Shown here: one piece after another, positions 25,982 through 26,253 of the stretch | Position numbering within the stretch: the stretch's first letter is position 1 | How the letters are laid out: each line of letters starts with the position of its first letter | From: an uncultured Aquincola sp. | Lineage (GTDB): Bacteria; Pseudomonadota; Gammaproteobacteria; Burkholderiales; Burkholderiaceae | Direction: 5' to 3' | Assembly: GCA_937883885.1 (NCBI GenBank) | Contig: CAKZXL010000699.1 | Coordinates: 1 to 26,253, forward strand | DNA length: 26,253 nucleotides | Position numbers and translations under genes: made by a program | Notes under the pieces: generated by a model | What the model was told of the DNA's origin: nothing | Seen by the model: the letters and a program-made list of their open reading frames with translations, nothing else | Databases searched by the model: none

Positions 25982-26253
25982 GACGGCTGCCCCGTCATCG
26001 CACCTGGAGTCCGGATCGCCATCGGTGGCGCCGAACGTGTTGCTCTGGGCTCATCCGCATCCGGGTCGAGGATCGGAAACCGCCCCTTGATGATCCGCCC
26101 GCCCGACACCGAGGCGAAGTACTGCAGGTTGGGCAGCTTGCCCAGCACGTCGGCCGGCACCATCTCCTCCAAGCTCTCGGTGAGCTGCGTCGAGTAGCTC
26201 GACGAGAAGTCGCCCAGGTGTGCGTCGGCGCCGCTGCTCAGGCCCACGCGCAC
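25978..26253 (-). CDS. traD: C-terminal part of a TraD-like conjugative coupling protein (partial)
   Basis: Only the last 91-92 residues are inside the window; the frame stays open to the right edge. The end of the protein, LPNLQYFASVSGGRIIKGRFPIL, split here into LPNLQYFASVSGG and RIIKGRFPIL, followed by a short charged tail, resembles the C-terminus of ICE-type TraD coupling proteins (SXT/TOL and PFGI-like group). The ATPase domains would lie beyond the window. Its neighbour DUF4400 supports this, since the two usually go together. Confidence 0.65.
   Translation of the reverse strand: MRVGLSSGADAHLGDFSSSYSTQLTESLEEMVPADVLGKLPNLQYFASVSGGRIIKGRFPILDPDADEPRATRSAPPMAIRTPGAMTGQPS

Noticed and set aside
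1..26253. CRISPR arrays, tRNA or rRNA genes, insertion sequences
   Set aside because: No regular repeat-spacer pattern, no tRNA-like cloverleaf and no transposase motif was seen on either strand; nearly all DNA is accounted for by the genes listed.

Overview
The window carries what reads as a complete Dpd system (7-deazaguanine-in-DNA modification and restriction) on a GC-rich proteobacterial chromosome, set into an integrating conjugative element (ICE). Evidence for the host group is indirect: the base composition looks high-GC throughout, and the two genes at the right edge resemble the coupling protein TraD and the DUF4400 membrane protein of ICEs found in beta- and gammaproteobacteria. 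The genus cannot be resolved from the sequence.

Layout. Positions 1-266 hold a possible divergent gene start at the left edge and the presumed promoter region of the first operon. The plus-strand operon (267-18225) has eight tightly packed genes: dpdE (RapA-like SNF2 helicase), dpdF (RecQ-like helicase), dpdG (winged-helix-like protein), dpdH (large P-loop ATPase), dpdI (small helical protein), dpdJ (giant DEAD/DEAH-type helicase with a cysteine cluster), dpdK (phospholipase D-like nuclease candidate) and dpdD (large helical protein with a DUF2325-like tail). Six of the seven junctions are 4-base ATGA or GTGA stop/start overlaps. The minus-strand operon (25120 down to 18222) reads dpdC, dpdB2, dpdA, dpdB1, queC, queD, queE. 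The two operons converge and share one CTAG that supplies both stop codons. To the right, after 237 noncoding bases, are a DUF4400 ICE membrane protein and the C-terminal end of a TraD-like coupling protein, both on the minus strand.

How it works, from knowledge of the family. QueD, QueE and QueC make preQ0 from the GTP-derived pterin precursor; no folE is present, so the first step must come from elsewhere in the genome. DpdA, a tRNA-guanine transglycosylase relative, with DpdB exchanges guanine in DNA for preQ0. DpdC converts the inserted preQ0 to the amide form (ADG). The plus-strand genes dpdD-dpdK are the restriction half, which attacks DNA lacking the mark.

The unusual parts are (1) QueD is a single chain of three tandem QueD domains whose catalytic residues are split in a complementary way between domains, (2) there are two different DpdB paralogues bracketing dpdA, (3) DpdD ends in a domain resembling DUF2325, and (4) the modification and restriction operons meet at a shared stop site with no space for a terminator. 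I saw no tRNA, rRNA, CRISPR array or insertion sequence.
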